64,000 nucleotides of DNA from Flavobacterium potami (GCF_020026915.1 NZ_JAINUY010000003.1:584678-648677); one strand, 5' to 3'; positions 7,223 through 16,754 are shown, counted from the first letter of the stretch. Numbers and translations: made by a program. Notes: generated by a model from the letters alone, not told the origin.

Positions 7223-9499
7223 TTATAAAGGCAAAAGCGTATCTGCAGGATCACAAGGAAAGTAGATAATAATATCCGTTCCTTCGCCTGGTCTTCCTTC
7301 TGCATAAATATCGCCGCCGACAGCCTGCATAATTTTTTTGCACAAAGCCAAACCGATTCCCGATCCTGTATACTGTTCCTGAGTATGGAGTTTTGTAAAA
7401 ATCTTAAAAATAGAAGCCTGATATTGAGGCTCGAAACCTATTCCGTTGTCGGAGAAACGCACCCAATGACAATACACTTTATACAAATCATGAATAATTA
7501 CTGGTTCTTGAGAAGCTGTAATCGTGATCTTTGGTGCTCTATCTGGAGATGCGTATTTTAGTGAATTCTGAATAATATTGACAAACAATTGTCTCATTAA
7601 AAAACCTATTGCATGAACTTCCGGAAGATTTTGTGATTCAATTACAGCATTGCTTTCCTTAATTGCTTCGCTCATTTCTTTAATAGTCGCTTCCAGAATT
7701 TCATTCAGATTTACCTCCTGCAAAGTATCTCTGGTGTTTTTTATTCGGGTATATTTTAGAATATCTTCCAGCAAACCGCTCATTCTATTAGCCGATTTTG
7801 AAACTTTTTCTAAAGAATTTGAAATCGACTCTGTAGAAATAACATCAATTTCTGATAACATTTTAGAAGTAATCAGCTGAATTTTACGCAAAGGTTCCTG
7901 TAAATCGTGTGTACTAATCCAGTTGATGTTTTCAAGTTCTGAATTGGTTTCTTTTAAGATTTCGCTTTGGTTACGATATTTCTCTTCTTCTTCACTCAAC
8001 ATAATCAAAATAAGCTGATTATGCAATGTATGAGCATATTGTGAAGCAGCATTAATCTCGTACTGTTTCCATGTACTACTTTGATTTTTTACAATCTCTT
8101 TCCAAATAGCAAAGGAATTTCGCGGATGCAGTCCGTTGCTATCTTTTATAATACTTTTTTCCGGATCGCCACCCCATTTGATTTCTGAAATTGTTTCTGG
8201 TCTAAACCATATTATGTGCCCATTACTACCTATTGAATGATAGATGATTCCAGCGAAATTAGAATTACCCGCAAATTCAGGAAAGTGTTCCGTAATATTA
8301 TTAGTCGAAAAAATTTCAACTACTTCCTTTTGGTTAATCTTTTCAATTAAGTTTAAAATTTCATCATCAGATGGTGTTAAACCGTTTTTGAATATTTTAT
8401 CTCTCGAAATAATGGAAACTCCCGAAGCATTTGCAATTTCCAACAATTGTGGAGCAGCAATAATCTTTTCTAAAGATTCTTTTACAATTGGAAGATCAAG
8501 ACTGGTTAATTGTTCTAATGCCAAAATGGTTTTCTGTGCATTAATATACTCATCATTTGACTGTCTGATATCAATCTGAGAAGTAATAAATTGTCCCTGA
8601 AGTTTGGCCGCCAATCTAATCTCTGGCGATATATTTTTTTCTGAATAATGGTGGCAAGCAATTAATCCCCACAACTTTCCGTGATGAATAAGAGAGATCG
8701 TCAGCGTTGCTCCCACTCCAATATTTTTCAGATATTCTACGTGAATTGGTGATGTACTTCTTAAAATAGAAAGGCTCAAATCCAGATTTTTTCCTTCCTT
8801 GTCATCAACCGTATAAATTGGAACTGCTTCATAATTGATATCCACAATCAATCGAAGCTGGTTTCTGATATACAACTCACGAGCTTGAGCAGGAATATCG
8901 GTATGCGGATAATGTAATCCTAAAAAAGGCTCTAAATCTTCTCTGCAATCTTCTGCAAATACTTCTCCGTTATATTGCTCATCAAAACGATAAATCATAA
9001 CACGGTCATAACCCGTAATTTCTCGTGTTCCCTGTGCAACAAGTGCGCACAAATCTTTAAGCGAAGTAGTTTTGTTCATCTGACTTACAAACTGAATAGT
9101 CTGTTTGTAAGCATCTGCTAGTTTTTCTCTGTCGGCAAACAACAATTCAGCCTCAAGAATGTAAATTCCATCACTTTTATGAATGTTGATTTGGAATAAT
9201 TTTCCCAACAATTCTATCTCCAGCGGAAAAGCATCTCTAAATTCATCACCATTCGTATAAGCTAAAATCTCATCTTCAGCTTCAGATCCAAAAACTTCTG
9301 AAAAATCTTTGCCCAGCATCTGAGTGTGGGAAATATCAAAATATACTGCAACATTTTCTGTACAGAAATCTATTTTCCATTGTAGTGTTATACCAAGCAA
9401 AAAACCATGAGGTTGTATTTTACCTGGAATATGTATGGGTTCGTGCTCGCAATTGCTCAAGTTGACAAGGTCACGATTAACTATATCTTTAATCTTCAT
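7223..9499 (-). CDS. bphP: Bacteriophytochrome sensor histidine kinase
   Basis: 758 residues from the ATG at 9499 (7 bases after the heme oxygenase stop; longer starts would overlap that gene). Order: short N-terminus with the biliverdin-attachment cysteine at residue 17 (SNCEHEPIHIPGKIQPHG), PAS, GAF with the signature PHTDIPAQARELY, PHY domain with the tongue motif HPRNSF, then HisKA with the phospho-acceptor His near residue 529 (THDLQEPLRK) and a HATPase domain (DNGIGF, GSGIGLAL). It senses red/far-red light through biliverdin and autophosphorylates; no receiver is fused and no response regulator follows, so the output partner is elsewhere. Confidence 0.95.
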   Translation of the reverse strand: MKIKDIVNRDLVNLSNCEHEPIHIPGKIQPHGFLLGITLQWKIDFCTENVAVYFDISHTQMLGKDFSEVFGSEAEDEILAYTNGDEFRDAFPLEIELLGKLFQINIHKSDGIYILEAELLFADREKLADAYKQTIQFVSQMNKTTSLKDLCALVAQGTREITGYDRVMIYRFDEQYNGEVFAEDCREDLEPFLGLHYPHTDIPAQARELYIRNQLRLIVDINYEAVPIYTVDDKEGKNLDLSLSILRSTSPIHVEYLKNIGVGATLTISLIHHGKLWGLIACHHYSEKNISPEIRLAAKLQGQFITSQIDIRQSNDEYINAQKTILALEQLTSLDLPIVKESLEKIIAAPQLLEIANASGVSIISRDKIFKNGLTPSDDEILNLIEKINQKEVVEIFSTNNITEHFPEFAGNSNFAGIIYHSIGSNGHIIWFRPETISEIKWGGDPEKSIIKDSNGLHPRNSFAIWKEIVKNQSSTWKQYEINAASQYAHTLHNQLILIMLSEEEEKYRNQSEILKETNSELENINWISTHDLQEPLRKIQLITSKMLSEIDVISTESISNSLEKVSKSANRMSGLLEDILKYTRIKNTRDTLQEVNLNEILEATIKEMSEAIKESNAVIESQNLPEVHAIGFLMRQLFVNIIQNSLKYASPDRAPKITITASQEPVIIHDLYKVYCHWVRFSDNGIGFEPQYQASIFKIFTKLHTQEQYTGSGIGLALCKKIMQAVGGDIYAEGRPGEGTDIIIYFPCDPADTLLPL

Positions 9500-9506
9500 T
9501 CTTTTA

Positions 9507-10100
9507 TTATCGGTCAAAATGCTTATAAATACTATCAAAAGCAAAGATTGCTCCTTCTATAATTTCGTCTCCGCAATTATTTTCTTGCTCATACTCCGCC
9601 AGAAAATTCAGGAATGCTTTCCAGAAACTTCCTGTTTTTTCGCCATATCCATTAAAATAAGAAACACCTTCATTTCCTGAAAGTTCAGGAAATTTAGATA
9701 CATTTTTCAAAATAAATCTTCCTCCTAAAGTCGAACCTTCTACAACGTATAAAATTCCCAAAGCAAAAGGAGCCGAAATTCCTTCAGTTTGAAAAACTTT
9801 TTCTGTATTAGATTTATTTGATTTTAAAAATAAAAGATCATTCTCTATAAGATGTTTCTTTCTTCTTTGTTCTAAATCATCAAGTGAATTCGAGAAAAAA
9901 GGAAAAATAAGTCTTTCTGTATCGTTATGAACATCGTGCATTAAACTTAGGTAATACGTGTAATCTTCGATTTTCATGTTGGGTGACATGATGGACATAG
10001 AGACTGGAAGTTCTTCTAATTTCTTATGAGAATCAGACGTTTGCGTTTTTAAATCATTAAGAAAATTCGAAGCTATTGAAGATGCTGTATTACTACTCAT
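9507..10100 (-). CDS. bphO: Biliverdin-producing heme oxygenase
   Basis: 197 residues, the size of bacterial heme oxygenases. The proximal heme-ligand histidine lies in QTSDSHKKLEELP and the distal helix glycine-rich stretch in LGILYVVEGSTLGGRFI. It would open heme to biliverdin, carbon monoxide and iron, supplying the chromophore for the phytochrome kinase encoded 7 bases downstream, a standard bphO-bphP operon. Confidence 0.93.
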   Translation of the reverse strand: MSSNTASSIASNFLNDLKTQTSDSHKKLEELPVSMSIMSPNMKIEDYTYYLSLMHDVHNDTERLIFPFFSNSLDDLEQRRKKHLIENDLLFLKSNKSNTEKVFQTEGISAPFALGILYVVEGSTLGGRFILKNVSKFPELSGNEGVSYFNGYGEKTGSFWKAFLNFLAEYEQENNCGDEIIEGAIFAFDSIYKHFDR

Positions 10101-10148
10101 AGGGTACTTTTTGTATGTTTACGAGAATTAATTGACAACCCTCTCTCA

Positions 10149-10156
10149 CAAATATA
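10149..10156 (-). promoter_or_regulatory. Predicted -7 element for the bphO-bphP operon
   Basis: Minus-strand TATATTTG fits TAnnTTTG, about 49 bases before the bphO start, leaving a leader of roughly 40 bases. Confidence 0.45.
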
Positions 10157-10200
10157 AAAAAAAAACATGAGTCCTATTTTAAAAAGGTATTTTAACAATT

Positions 10201-11538
10201 TTATAAACTCTCGATTAGACAAATCTCAAAAACTGTTTTTTCATTTTCATTTTTATGAATCAAATAACCTCCATGCGCTTCTAAAATGTTTTTGGACAAA
10301 GTCAGACCTATTCCCGCCCCCTCATTTCGTGTGGTAAAAAACGGAAGAAATATTTTATCTTCAATCTCTTTTTCTATTCCTTTTCCGTTGTCTGAAATTT
10401 TTATAAAAATCCGGTTTTCTTTGGCTTCCGCCGAAAGGCAAATTCTTTTGAAATTACTGTTTTCTAAAGCACTTATAGAATTTGTCAATAAATTGATTAA
10501 AACCTGCTCCGTTTGTTGCTGATCTACATTTATAAAATAAGGAAACGTAATTGAATTTTCGATCTCAATATTTTCTTTTCTTAATAATGGATTCATGATT
10601 TGAAGACTGTTTTCTATCAAACCCTTCAAGTCAGTTTTTTCTTTTTTTGGAGAAGGAAGAATTGCCAGTTTTCGATATCCTTCAATAAATTTCTGTAAAT
10701 GATCGCTTCGTCTCAACATCGTTTGAACGCTATTTTTAATATCATCCAAATCTTCTGAAGAAAGGGAATCCTGTTCTACCAAATCTTCCAAATTCTGGCA
10801 AATAGAACGAATTGGCGTAATGGAATTTAGAAGCTCATGCGAAATGACTTTCATCAAATTAATCCAAGCATCTTTTTCCTTTTTCTCAACCACATTCTGA
10901 ATCGAATCTAACAAAACAATACAATAATCCTGCTCAAAAATTTCTGTTCTCGAAGCTTGTAAAACAAATGTCTGCTTACCTTGCTCATTGATACTGATTT
11001 CGATGGAAGTTTTTACTTCATGAAAATCATCTTTTTCGATAATTTCGCATAAAGACGGTAGTTGATTTTTAAGATATTTCCATTTTGAAACCTTCGGAAC
11101 ATCAAAATGATTTGAAAAATAATCGTTCATCAAAAAGATATTCCAATCCGTTTCCTGTTTCTGCAAAATGACAGCACCGGTTTCAATAGTATTTAAAATA
11201 GAACGGTAAATAATGTCTTTAGAAATCTGTTCGTTGTGTTTTTCTTTCAGCGTTTCATACAATTGAAACAGATCATCATAACTTTTATTGAATTTCTGTT
11301 TGGAAAAATCAGAAGTAAAATCGTTTTGTAAGATCGAAGAAATAGTTTTGTTGTAAATTAAAACCATATTTCGAACATAAAAATACATTTCTCTTCCTAA
11401 AAGAAAAACCATGCAAAGTCCAAATATTCCAGTAAAAAACAACTCGATTTTAAAGAAATAAATAGACAATTCGATTCCGATCACGATAAAAATTAATCGG
11501 AGGAAAATGAGTTTATAAGTTTGGAATGTTTTAAACAT
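10201..11538 (-). CDS. NtrB-like membrane sensor histidine kinase
   Basis: 445 residues from the ATG at 11538, one base after the stop of the regulator remnant upstream. Two membrane helices lie near the N-terminus (about residues 10-50), followed by a PAS-like region, HisKA with His near residue 233 (VISHELLNSITPIRS) and a HATPase domain (SDNGKGI, GAGIGLTLSK). HELLNSITPI is characteristic of the Bacteroidota kinases paired with NtrC-type regulators. Its cognate regulator is the truncated gene directly upstream, so the kinase is probably orphaned. Confidence 0.9.
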   Translation of the reverse strand: MFKTFQTYKLIFLRLIFIVIGIELSIYFFKIELFFTGIFGLCMVFLLGREMYFYVRNMVLIYNKTISSILQNDFTSDFSKQKFNKSYDDLFQLYETLKEKHNEQISKDIIYRSILNTIETGAVILQKQETDWNIFLMNDYFSNHFDVPKVSKWKYLKNQLPSLCEIIEKDDFHEVKTSIEISINEQGKQTFVLQASRTEIFEQDYCIVLLDSIQNVVEKKEKDAWINLMKVISHELLNSITPIRSICQNLEDLVEQDSLSSEDLDDIKNSVQTMLRRSDHLQKFIEGYRKLAILPSPKKEKTDLKGLIENSLQIMNPLLRKENIEIENSITFPYFINVDQQQTEQVLINLLTNSISALENSNFKRICLSAEAKENRIFIKISDNGKGIEKEIEDKIFLPFFTTRNEGAGIGLTLSKNILEAHGGYLIHKNENEKTVFEICLIESL

Positions 11539-11539
11539 A

Positions 11540-11735
11540 TTAACCAATATTGATGTTGTATTTCTCTAAACGACGGTATAACGCACCTCTTGATAACCCA
11601 AGTTCTTCGGCAGTTTTACTGATATTATTCTGGTTTTTAAGCAGTGCTCTTTCTACTGTTGCTTTTTCAACCGTAGAAAGCTGAATGTCATCTGGATTTT
11701 CCTTAAAGTTATTATTAAAGCTAAAAGACCCTTCA
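11540..11735 (-). pseudogene. C-terminal remnant of an NtrC-family response regulator
   Basis: Reading the minus strand into this block gives about 60 residues ending in a Fis-type helix-turn-helix (NNISKTAEELGLSRGALYRR) and the stop at 11540-11542, just before the kinase start. Receiver and AAA+ domains, about 380 residues, are missing; the frame instead runs into sequence that on the plus strand encodes an ABC permease. No plausible start is present. The right boundary, about 11700-11735, is the breakpoint and cannot be fixed to the base. Confidence 0.82.
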
Positions 11736-13496
11736 AAAGTTGAACTTACAAGACAGAAACTCGAGAGAATTTACAACCACGATTTTATTGCGATAATTGC
11801 CAAAGAAGCAGGTTTTACAGTCGAAGTTATGACTAAAAAAGTGGGGCATTTTACAGTTATCCTTGAACCTTTATCAAAAGCCAGATTACATTCGATAGTA
11901 GATGGTTATCCTGAAACACGAGGAAATTATCAGTTTTTAATAATCATGATGGGGCTGTCTCTTTTGATTCTCGTTTTGTCGATTGTTAATTACATCAATC
12001 TTGCAACTGCTAATGCCGTAAAACGTGCGAAAGAAGTTGGGGTACGTAAAATTTCAGGTGCATCAAAAGGCGATATTGTTAGTCAGTTTCTCTTTGAAAC
12101 AGCTTTAACCACGACTTTTTCTATTTTACTGGCGTTAGTAATTGTAGAGTTGACTTTGCCTTATTACAACAACTTTTTAAACAAGAACATTGTACTTCTT
12201 GCCAGTCAGTTTTACATACAATTGATATTGATTTTTATCATTACAATTTTGGTAGCAGGATTATTTCCGGCCATTTATATATCCAATTTTGAAACTTTTA
12301 AAGTTTTAAAAGGGAATTTCGAAAGAAGCAAAAATGGTATTTGGTTACGCAACGGAATGCTTATTTTTCAGTTTGCTATTGCTGCCTTTTTTATTATTGG
12401 CTCAAATATCGTATACCAGCAAATTAAATTTTTACAGAATAAAGATCTGGGTTTTAAGGGTGATCAGGTAATTTCGGTTTCTTTAAATTTCCCATCGGTT
12501 GATTATGAGGGAGAAAATGCAGCCCAAAATATTTACAACAAATACAACGTCATAAAACAGCAGCTCAGCAAAATTAAAGGCGTCGAAGAAATCTCCACAG
12601 GTCTTATTGCGTTTGATGGTTCAGACAATTCTTTAGCGGGGGTTTTATACAATGATGAACTTTTTAAACAACGCGTTATCCCTTTAGATTTTGGCATGTT
12701 CGAAATGTTGAACATCAAAATAATTAAGGGAAGAAATTTTGATAAAAAATTGGCTTCAGATTCTATAAATTCTGTAATCATAAATGAAAGCGCCTTAAAA
12801 TTAATGAATCTTAAAGATCCAATCGGCAAGGAACTTGTAATTCGGGAGCAGAAATTAAAAATAATTGGCATTAGTCAGGATTTCAACTTATTAAGTCCTG
12901 AATTAAAGGTACCGCCAATTGCTTTTTACAATATTAAAATGTTTGGTATGTCACAAAACATTAATAAAGTCTATGCAAAATTAAAACCGGATGATATGGA
13001 AAATACGATTGCCAATATCGAAAAATTATGGTCTAAAGCCAATACCGAATATCCGTTTCAATACGACTTTGTAGACAAGCAATATGCAAGAACTTACGAA
13101 GCTTACGTAAAACAAAAGAGTCTTTTTTCGCTGCTAAATGTAATCGTGATTATTATCGCTTTGTTCGGATTATTTTCTTTGGCTTCGTATTCGATTCAGA
13201 GAAGAATGAAAGAAATCGCCATTCGTAAAACTTTAGGCGCAGACACCAATATTTTATTACAAGAATTATCAAAACAATATGTTTTGTATTGCATAATTGG
13301 TTTTCTAATCGCGATTGTTCCAGCTTATGTTTTGCTGCAAAAATGGCTTAATAATTTTGCTTTTAGAATAGAAATTCCTGTTTTGCCATTCTTCATTTCT
13401 TTTGCTTTTTTATTGGCGCTTACTCTAATTATTGTTTTAGCGAAAGCGTATCAAGCCACAAAAGCTGATGCTTTAAAATATTTGAAGTACGAATAA
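11685..13496 (+). CDS. ABC transporter permease (MacB/FtsX type), N-terminally truncated
   Basis: 603 residues are open, but the first 15 or so are read from the antisense of the regulator remnant; homologous sequence begins around KLKDPSKVELTRQKLERIYN. Present are the end of the first periplasmic domain, three membrane helices (FLIIMMGLSLLILVLSIVNY onwards), FtsX motifs KRAKEVGVRKISGA and MKEIAIRKTLGA, a second periplasmic domain and the last helices. Full-length relatives have about 790-800 residues, so roughly 190, including helix 1, are lost. Probably non-functional. Its ATPase and adaptor are not nearby. The simplest origin is a deletion that removed the 5' ends of two divergent genes. 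Confidence 0.82.
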   Translation: MSSGFSLKLLLKLKDPSKVELTRQKLERIYNHDFIAIIAKEAGFTVEVMTKKVGHFTVILEPLSKARLHSIVDGYPETRGNYQFLIIMMGLSLLILVLSIVNYINLATANAVKRAKEVGVRKISGASKGDIVSQFLFETALTTTFSILLALVIVELTLPYYNNFLNKNIVLLASQFYIQLILIFIITILVAGLFPAIYISNFETFKVLKGNFERSKNGIWLRNGMLIFQFAIAAFFIIGSNIVYQQIKFLQNKDLGFKGDQVISVSLNFPSVDYEGENAAQNIYNKYNVIKQQLSKIKGVEEISTGLIAFDGSDNSLAGVLYNDELFKQRVIPLDFGMFEMLNIKIIKGRNFDKKLASDSINSVIINESALKLMNLKDPIGKELVIREQKLKIIGISQDFNLLSPELKVPPIAFYNIKMFGMSQNINKVYAKLKPDDMENTIANIEKLWSKANTEYPFQYDFVDKQYARTYEAYVKQKSLFSLLNVIVIIIALFGLFSLASYSIQRRMKEIAIRKTLGADTNILLQELSKQYVLYCIIGFLIAIVPAYVLLQKWLNNFAFRIEIPVLPFFISFAFLLALTLIIVLAKAYQATKADALKYLKYE

Positions 13497-13514
13497 TCTG
13501 CTTATGTTTACTAG

Positions 13515-13550
13515 AAAAGCTGTGCGAGTTTAAACCTTGCACAGCTTTTT
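13515..13550 (+). terminator. Intrinsic terminator after the permease
   Basis: AAAAGCTGTGC pairs with GCACAGCTTTT around a 13-base loop and is followed by T residues. Confidence 0.8.
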
Positions 13551-13577
13551 GTATTTCTTTGCTTGTTGTTGTTTTTT

Positions 13578-13725
13578 TTACCACAAAGTACACAAAGGCT
13601 TTACCATATTTCTTAAAACAAAAATAACTCTGCCTCTTTGCGCCTTTGCGAGATTATTTTTTTAAGCTTTTAAATCCTTGCTTTGTGAAATTGCTCGCAA
13701 AGACGCTAAGGCGCAAAGTTTTTTA
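13578..13725. repeat. CGCAAAG-family inverted repeat in a 336-base gap
   Basis: The gap 13497-13832 holds no gene. After the terminator come CACAAAG units and a dyad: CTTTGCGCCTTTGCGAG (13636-13652) faces a 25-base arm (13694-13718) that matches its reverse complement except for an 8-base insertion. Related CGCAAAG runs occur at 44258-44310, 60617-60665 and around 62720-62815. Confidence 0.65.
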
Positions 13726-13803
13726 TTCCACTCTAAAATCTTATTTATACTGATTCTTAAACCGATTTTGACATTCGTCAATGTTTTTTTCTTTGATTAA
13801 CTT

Positions 13804-13811
13804 TACTTTTG
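13804..13811 (+). promoter_or_regulatory. Predicted -7 element for the second Crp-like gene
   Basis: TACTTTTG fits TAnnTTTG, 22 bases before the double ATG at 13833. Confidence 0.5.
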
Positions 13812-13832
13812 AAAATGATTAATTTTTGAGAA

Positions 13833-14402
13833 ATGATGAGTGAACTTGAAGCTTTAATTCAAAGCAAATTACAATTAGAAAATGATGATTTAAACACCAT
13901 TCTCTCTTGCTTTAAATTAGTACAAGTAAAGAAGAATGAGCAATTGCTGCAAAGCGGAACTGTAGCTGACAAAATCTATTTTATCAAAAAAGGCTGTTTG
14001 CGATTGTATTACAGCACCGAAGACCATACTATTGCTACTCGTTTTATGGCTTTCGAAGGTACGTTTCTAACTTCTATCGTCAGTTTTATTTCGCGAGAGC
14101 CAAGTGCCGAATATATTGAAGCTGTTGAGAATTCAGAGCTTTTAGCGATTTCTTACGACGATTTTTTCCGACTTCGAAATACGATTCCGCAATGGGACAA
14201 AATGTATATTTATATTCTCGAATACGGTTTAACGGTTATTACTTCTAAACTAAGCAGTTTACTAACGCAAAACGCTGCAGAACGATATCGTAATCTTCTT
14301 AAAAACAATCCAGAACTCATTCAGAGATTGTCCAACGCCAATCTTGCAGCATATCTTAATGTTTCGCCTGAGACGTTGAGCCGAATAAAATCACAGATCT
14401 AA
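13833..14402 (+). CDS. Crp/Fnr-family transcriptional regulator
   Basis: 189 residues; two consecutive ATG codons make the start uncertain by one codon. Beta-roll sensor (LQSGTVADKIYFIKKGCLRL) plus C-terminal winged helix ending LNVSPETLSRIKSQI, the same short architecture as the gene at 693. It lies 46 bases upstream of ilvD on the same strand, so the two may be co-transcribed or it may control ilvD. Effector unknown. Confidence 0.88.
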   Translation: MMSELEALIQSKLQLENDDLNTILSCFKLVQVKKNEQLLQSGTVADKIYFIKKGCLRLYYSTEDHTIATRFMAFEGTFLTSIVSFISREPSAEYIEAVENSELLAISYDDFFRLRNTIPQWDKMYIYILEYGLTVITSKLSSLLTQNAAERYRNLLKNNPELIQRLSNANLAAYLNVSPETLSRIKSQI

Positions 14403-14448
14403 CACGCTGTAAAACATCAAAAAACAACATAAAAAAACATTTTCTATC

Positions 14449-16140
14449 ATGAGAAGTGATGAAGTAAAAAAAGGGGTTCAGCGAACTCCTCACAGATCCT
14501 TATTGCGAGCTACGGGCTTGAAAAACGAAGATTTTGGAAAACCATTTATCGGAGTTGCGAATTCTTTTATTGAAATTATTCCGGGACACTTTTTCTTAAA
14601 CAAAGTTTCTGAAATTATCAAAGAAGAAATTCGTGCAAATGGCTGTGTTCCGTTTGAATTCAACACCATCGGAATCGATGACGGAATCGCAATGGGACAC
14701 GACGGAATGCTGTATTCGCTTCCAAGTCGCGAGATTATCGCAAACTCTATAGAAAGTGTCATGAACGCTCATAAATTGGATGCTATGATTGCGATTCCAA
14801 ACTGTGATAAAATTGTTCCGGGAATGATTATGGGTGCTTTACGAGTTGATGTTCCTACTATTTTTGTAAGCGGCGGACCAATGTCTAAAGGTTACACCAA
14901 AAACGGAACTGCAATTGACTTAGCAACAGCATTTGAAGCAGTTGGAAAACACGAAGCAGGAAAAATCTCTGACGAAGAATTATATGATATTGAATGCAAC
15001 GCTTGTCCGAGTGGCGGAAGCTGTTCTGGAATGTTTACGGCAAACTCGATGAATACTTTGATGGAAGCCATGGGAATTGCCTTGCCTGGAAATGGAACTA
15101 TTCTAGCACAAACTCCAGAACGCGAACAATTGTATCGCAAAGCTGCAAGAAGAATTTGTGATATTGCGAAAGATCAGCAGGCTATTGAAAAATTCAAATT
15201 GAAAAATATATTGAATGAAAATGCAGTTCGCAATGCTTTTGCTGTAGATATGGCAATGGGCGGAAGTACAAATACGGTTCTGCATATGCTTGCCATTGCC
15301 AACGAAGCCAATGTTGATTTTAAACTGAAAGATATTAATACCATTTCTGGAAATGTAGCTCATATTGCTAAAATTTCGCCAAGTTTAAGCACCGTTCATA
15401 TGGAAGATATCAATAGAGCTGGTGGCGTAAATGCGGTGATGAAAGAAATAAACAAAAGAGGTTCTGGCGTTTTAATTGATAATCTGACTATTAGCGGAGA
15501 AACTTTATTGGAGAAAATCGCTAATGCCGAAATTAAAGACACAACGATTATTCACACCATTGATAATCCGTATAGCAGAGTTGGCGGATTGGCAATTTTA
15601 TACGGAAATCTGGCTGAACAAGGCGCTGTAATTAAAACGGCTGGTTTAACAGGAGATCGCGTATTTACTGGTAGTGCAGTTTGTTTTGACGGTCAAGCCG
15701 AAGCGATTGCCGGAATCATGATGGGCAAAGTGAAAGCTGGAAATGTAGTCGTTATTCGTTACGAAGGCCCTAAAGGCGGACCTGGAATGCAGGAAATGCT
15801 TTCTCCAACCAGTTTGATTATGGGAATGGGATTAGGAAGTTCTGTTGCTTTAATTACCGACGGAAGATTTAGCGGTGCAACGCGAGGTGCCTCAATCGGA
15901 CACGTTTCTCCAGAAGCTGCTGAAGGTGGAATGATTGGTTTGGTTCAGGATGGCGACGAAATTCATATCGATGTAGATCAATATATTTTATCGGTTAATT
16001 TAACTGAGGATGAAATTGCTGTAAGAAAAGCCAATTTCAAACCATTGAAAAAACCTTTAAGCTCAAGATGGCTTTCTCAATATAGAGCATTGGTTACGAA
16101 TGCTAGTACAGGAGCTGTTTTAAAAACAGATTTGGATTAA
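14449..16140 (+). CDS. ilvD: Dihydroxy-acid dehydratase
   Basis: 563 residues, full length. Removes water from 2,3-dihydroxy-isovalerate or -methylvalerate in valine, leucine and isoleucine synthesis. The iron-sulfur cysteines appear in [10 protein letters not shown] and [32 protein letters not shown] and [20 protein letters not shown] are signature stretches. No other ilv or leu gene is adjacent, unlike the usual ilvDBNC order, so it may be a stand-alone copy or act on a related sugar acid; the latter is only a possibility. Confidence 0.92.
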   Translation: MRSDEVKKGVQRTPHRSLLRATGLKNEDFGKPFIGVANSFIEIIPGHFFLNKVSEIIKEEIRANGCVPFEFNTIGIDDGIAMGHDGMLYSLPSREIIANSIESVMNAHKLDAMIAIPNCDKIVPGMIMGALRVDVPTIFVSGGPMSKGYTKNGTAIDLATAFEAVGKHEAGKISDEELYDIECNACPSGGSCSGMFTANSMNTLMEAMGIALPGNGTILAQTPEREQLYRKAARRICDIAKDQQAIEKFKLKNILNENAVRNAFAVDMAMGGSTNTVLHMLAIANEANVDFKLKDINTISGNVAHIAKISPSLSTVHMEDINRAGGVNAVMKEINKRGSGVLIDNLTISGETLLEKIANAEIKDTTIIHTIDNPYSRVGGLAILYGNLAEQGAVIKTAGLTGDRVFTGSAVCFDGQAEAIAGIMMGKVKAGNVVVIRYEGPKGGPGMQEMLSPTSLIMGMGLGSSVALITDGRFSGATRGASIGHVSPEAAEGGMIGLVQDGDEIHIDVDQYILSVNLTEDEIAVRKANFKPLKKPLSSRWLSQYRALVTNASTGAVLKTDLD

Positions 16141-16161
16141 ATTTTTAAGATATCTTAGAAT

Positions 16162-16197
16162 CAGCTTCTTCATTAATTTGGAGAAGCTGTTTTTTTA
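16162..16197. terminator. Terminator between ilvD and the Lrp-family gene
   Basis: CAGCTTCT pairs with the matching GAGAAGCTG side around an AT-rich loop, followed by T7. It serves ilvD and abuts the stop of the convergent regulator. Confidence 0.75.
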
Positions 16198-16199
16198 AA

Positions 16200-16658
16200 T
16201 TATAATGTAATTGGGATGTTCAATCCCAACTTTTCGACTCCCATTGCAACAACGGTTCTAAATCTTTTTACATTCTTATTGGCGAAAAACAATTCTCTTG
16301 TTAGTTTTTCGTAATCTGCCATTGATTTTGCAACAATTATTAAGACAAAATCAGATTCTCCTGTTACGTAATAACATTGCTGCACAGCCGAACAGGAAAC
16401 AAAAGATTTTTTGGTTTCATCAATAAGATCGATTTGTTCGCTTTCCAGAAACACTTCAACAATCAAGGTTACAGGATTTCCTAGAGTTTCCCTTTCCAGT
16501 ATTGAAATATCATGTTTAATAATGCCTTCTTCACGCATTCTTTTTACTCTGCGTTGTACCGCTGCAGGAGATAATCCTATTGTTTCTCCAATATCTCGCT
16601 GCGGAGTTAAATTATTCTTTTGAAGAATTTTTAGTATTTCCTTATCAAAACTATCCAT
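16200..16658 (-). CDS. Lrp/AsnC-family transcriptional regulator
   Basis: 152 residues: helix-turn-helix (LTPQRDIGETIGLSPAAVQR) and a C-terminal RAM/ASNC ligand-binding domain (VEVFLESEQIDLIDETKKSF, CYYVTGESDFVLIIVAKSM). These bind amino acids as octamers. It is divergent from a DMT transporter; two related palindromes lie in the 96-base shared region, one at its own predicted start of transcription, so autoregulation and control of the transporter are likely. Confidence 0.92.
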   Translation of the reverse strand: MDSFDKEILKILQKNNLTPQRDIGETIGLSPAAVQRRVKRMREEGIIKHDISILERETLGNPVTLIVEVFLESEQIDLIDETKKSFVSCSAVQQCYYVTGESDFVLIIVAKSMADYEKLTRELFFANKNVKRFRTVVAMGVEKLGLNIPITL

Positions 16659-16666
16659 AAATGAAA

Positions 16667-16680
16667 CAAAATTGCAAATT
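16667..16680. promoter_or_regulatory. Candidate Lrp operator, proximal site
   Basis: CAAAATTGCAAATT shares the ATTGCAAA core with the palindrome at 16717 and covers the position expected for the regulator's own transcription start. Confidence 0.4.
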
Positions 16681-16686
16681 CACCCC

Positions 16687-16694
16687 CAAATTTA
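16687..16694 (-). promoter_or_regulatory. Predicted -7 element for the Lrp-family gene
   Basis: Minus-strand TAAATTTG fits TAnnTTTG; the predicted start falls in the adjacent candidate operator. Confidence 0.45.
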
Positions 16695-16716
16695 AGCAAA
16701 ATAACCTCCAATAATG

Positions 16717-16730
16717 ATGCAATTTTGCAT
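16717..16730. promoter_or_regulatory. Candidate Lrp operator, palindromic
   Basis: ATGCAATTTTGCAT: perfect 6-bp arms ATGCAA/TTGCAT with a 2-base centre, 25 bases before the DMT transporter start, where it would overlap its promoter. Confidence 0.5.
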
Positions 16731-16754
16731 TTCATAAATTAAAATAATACAAGA

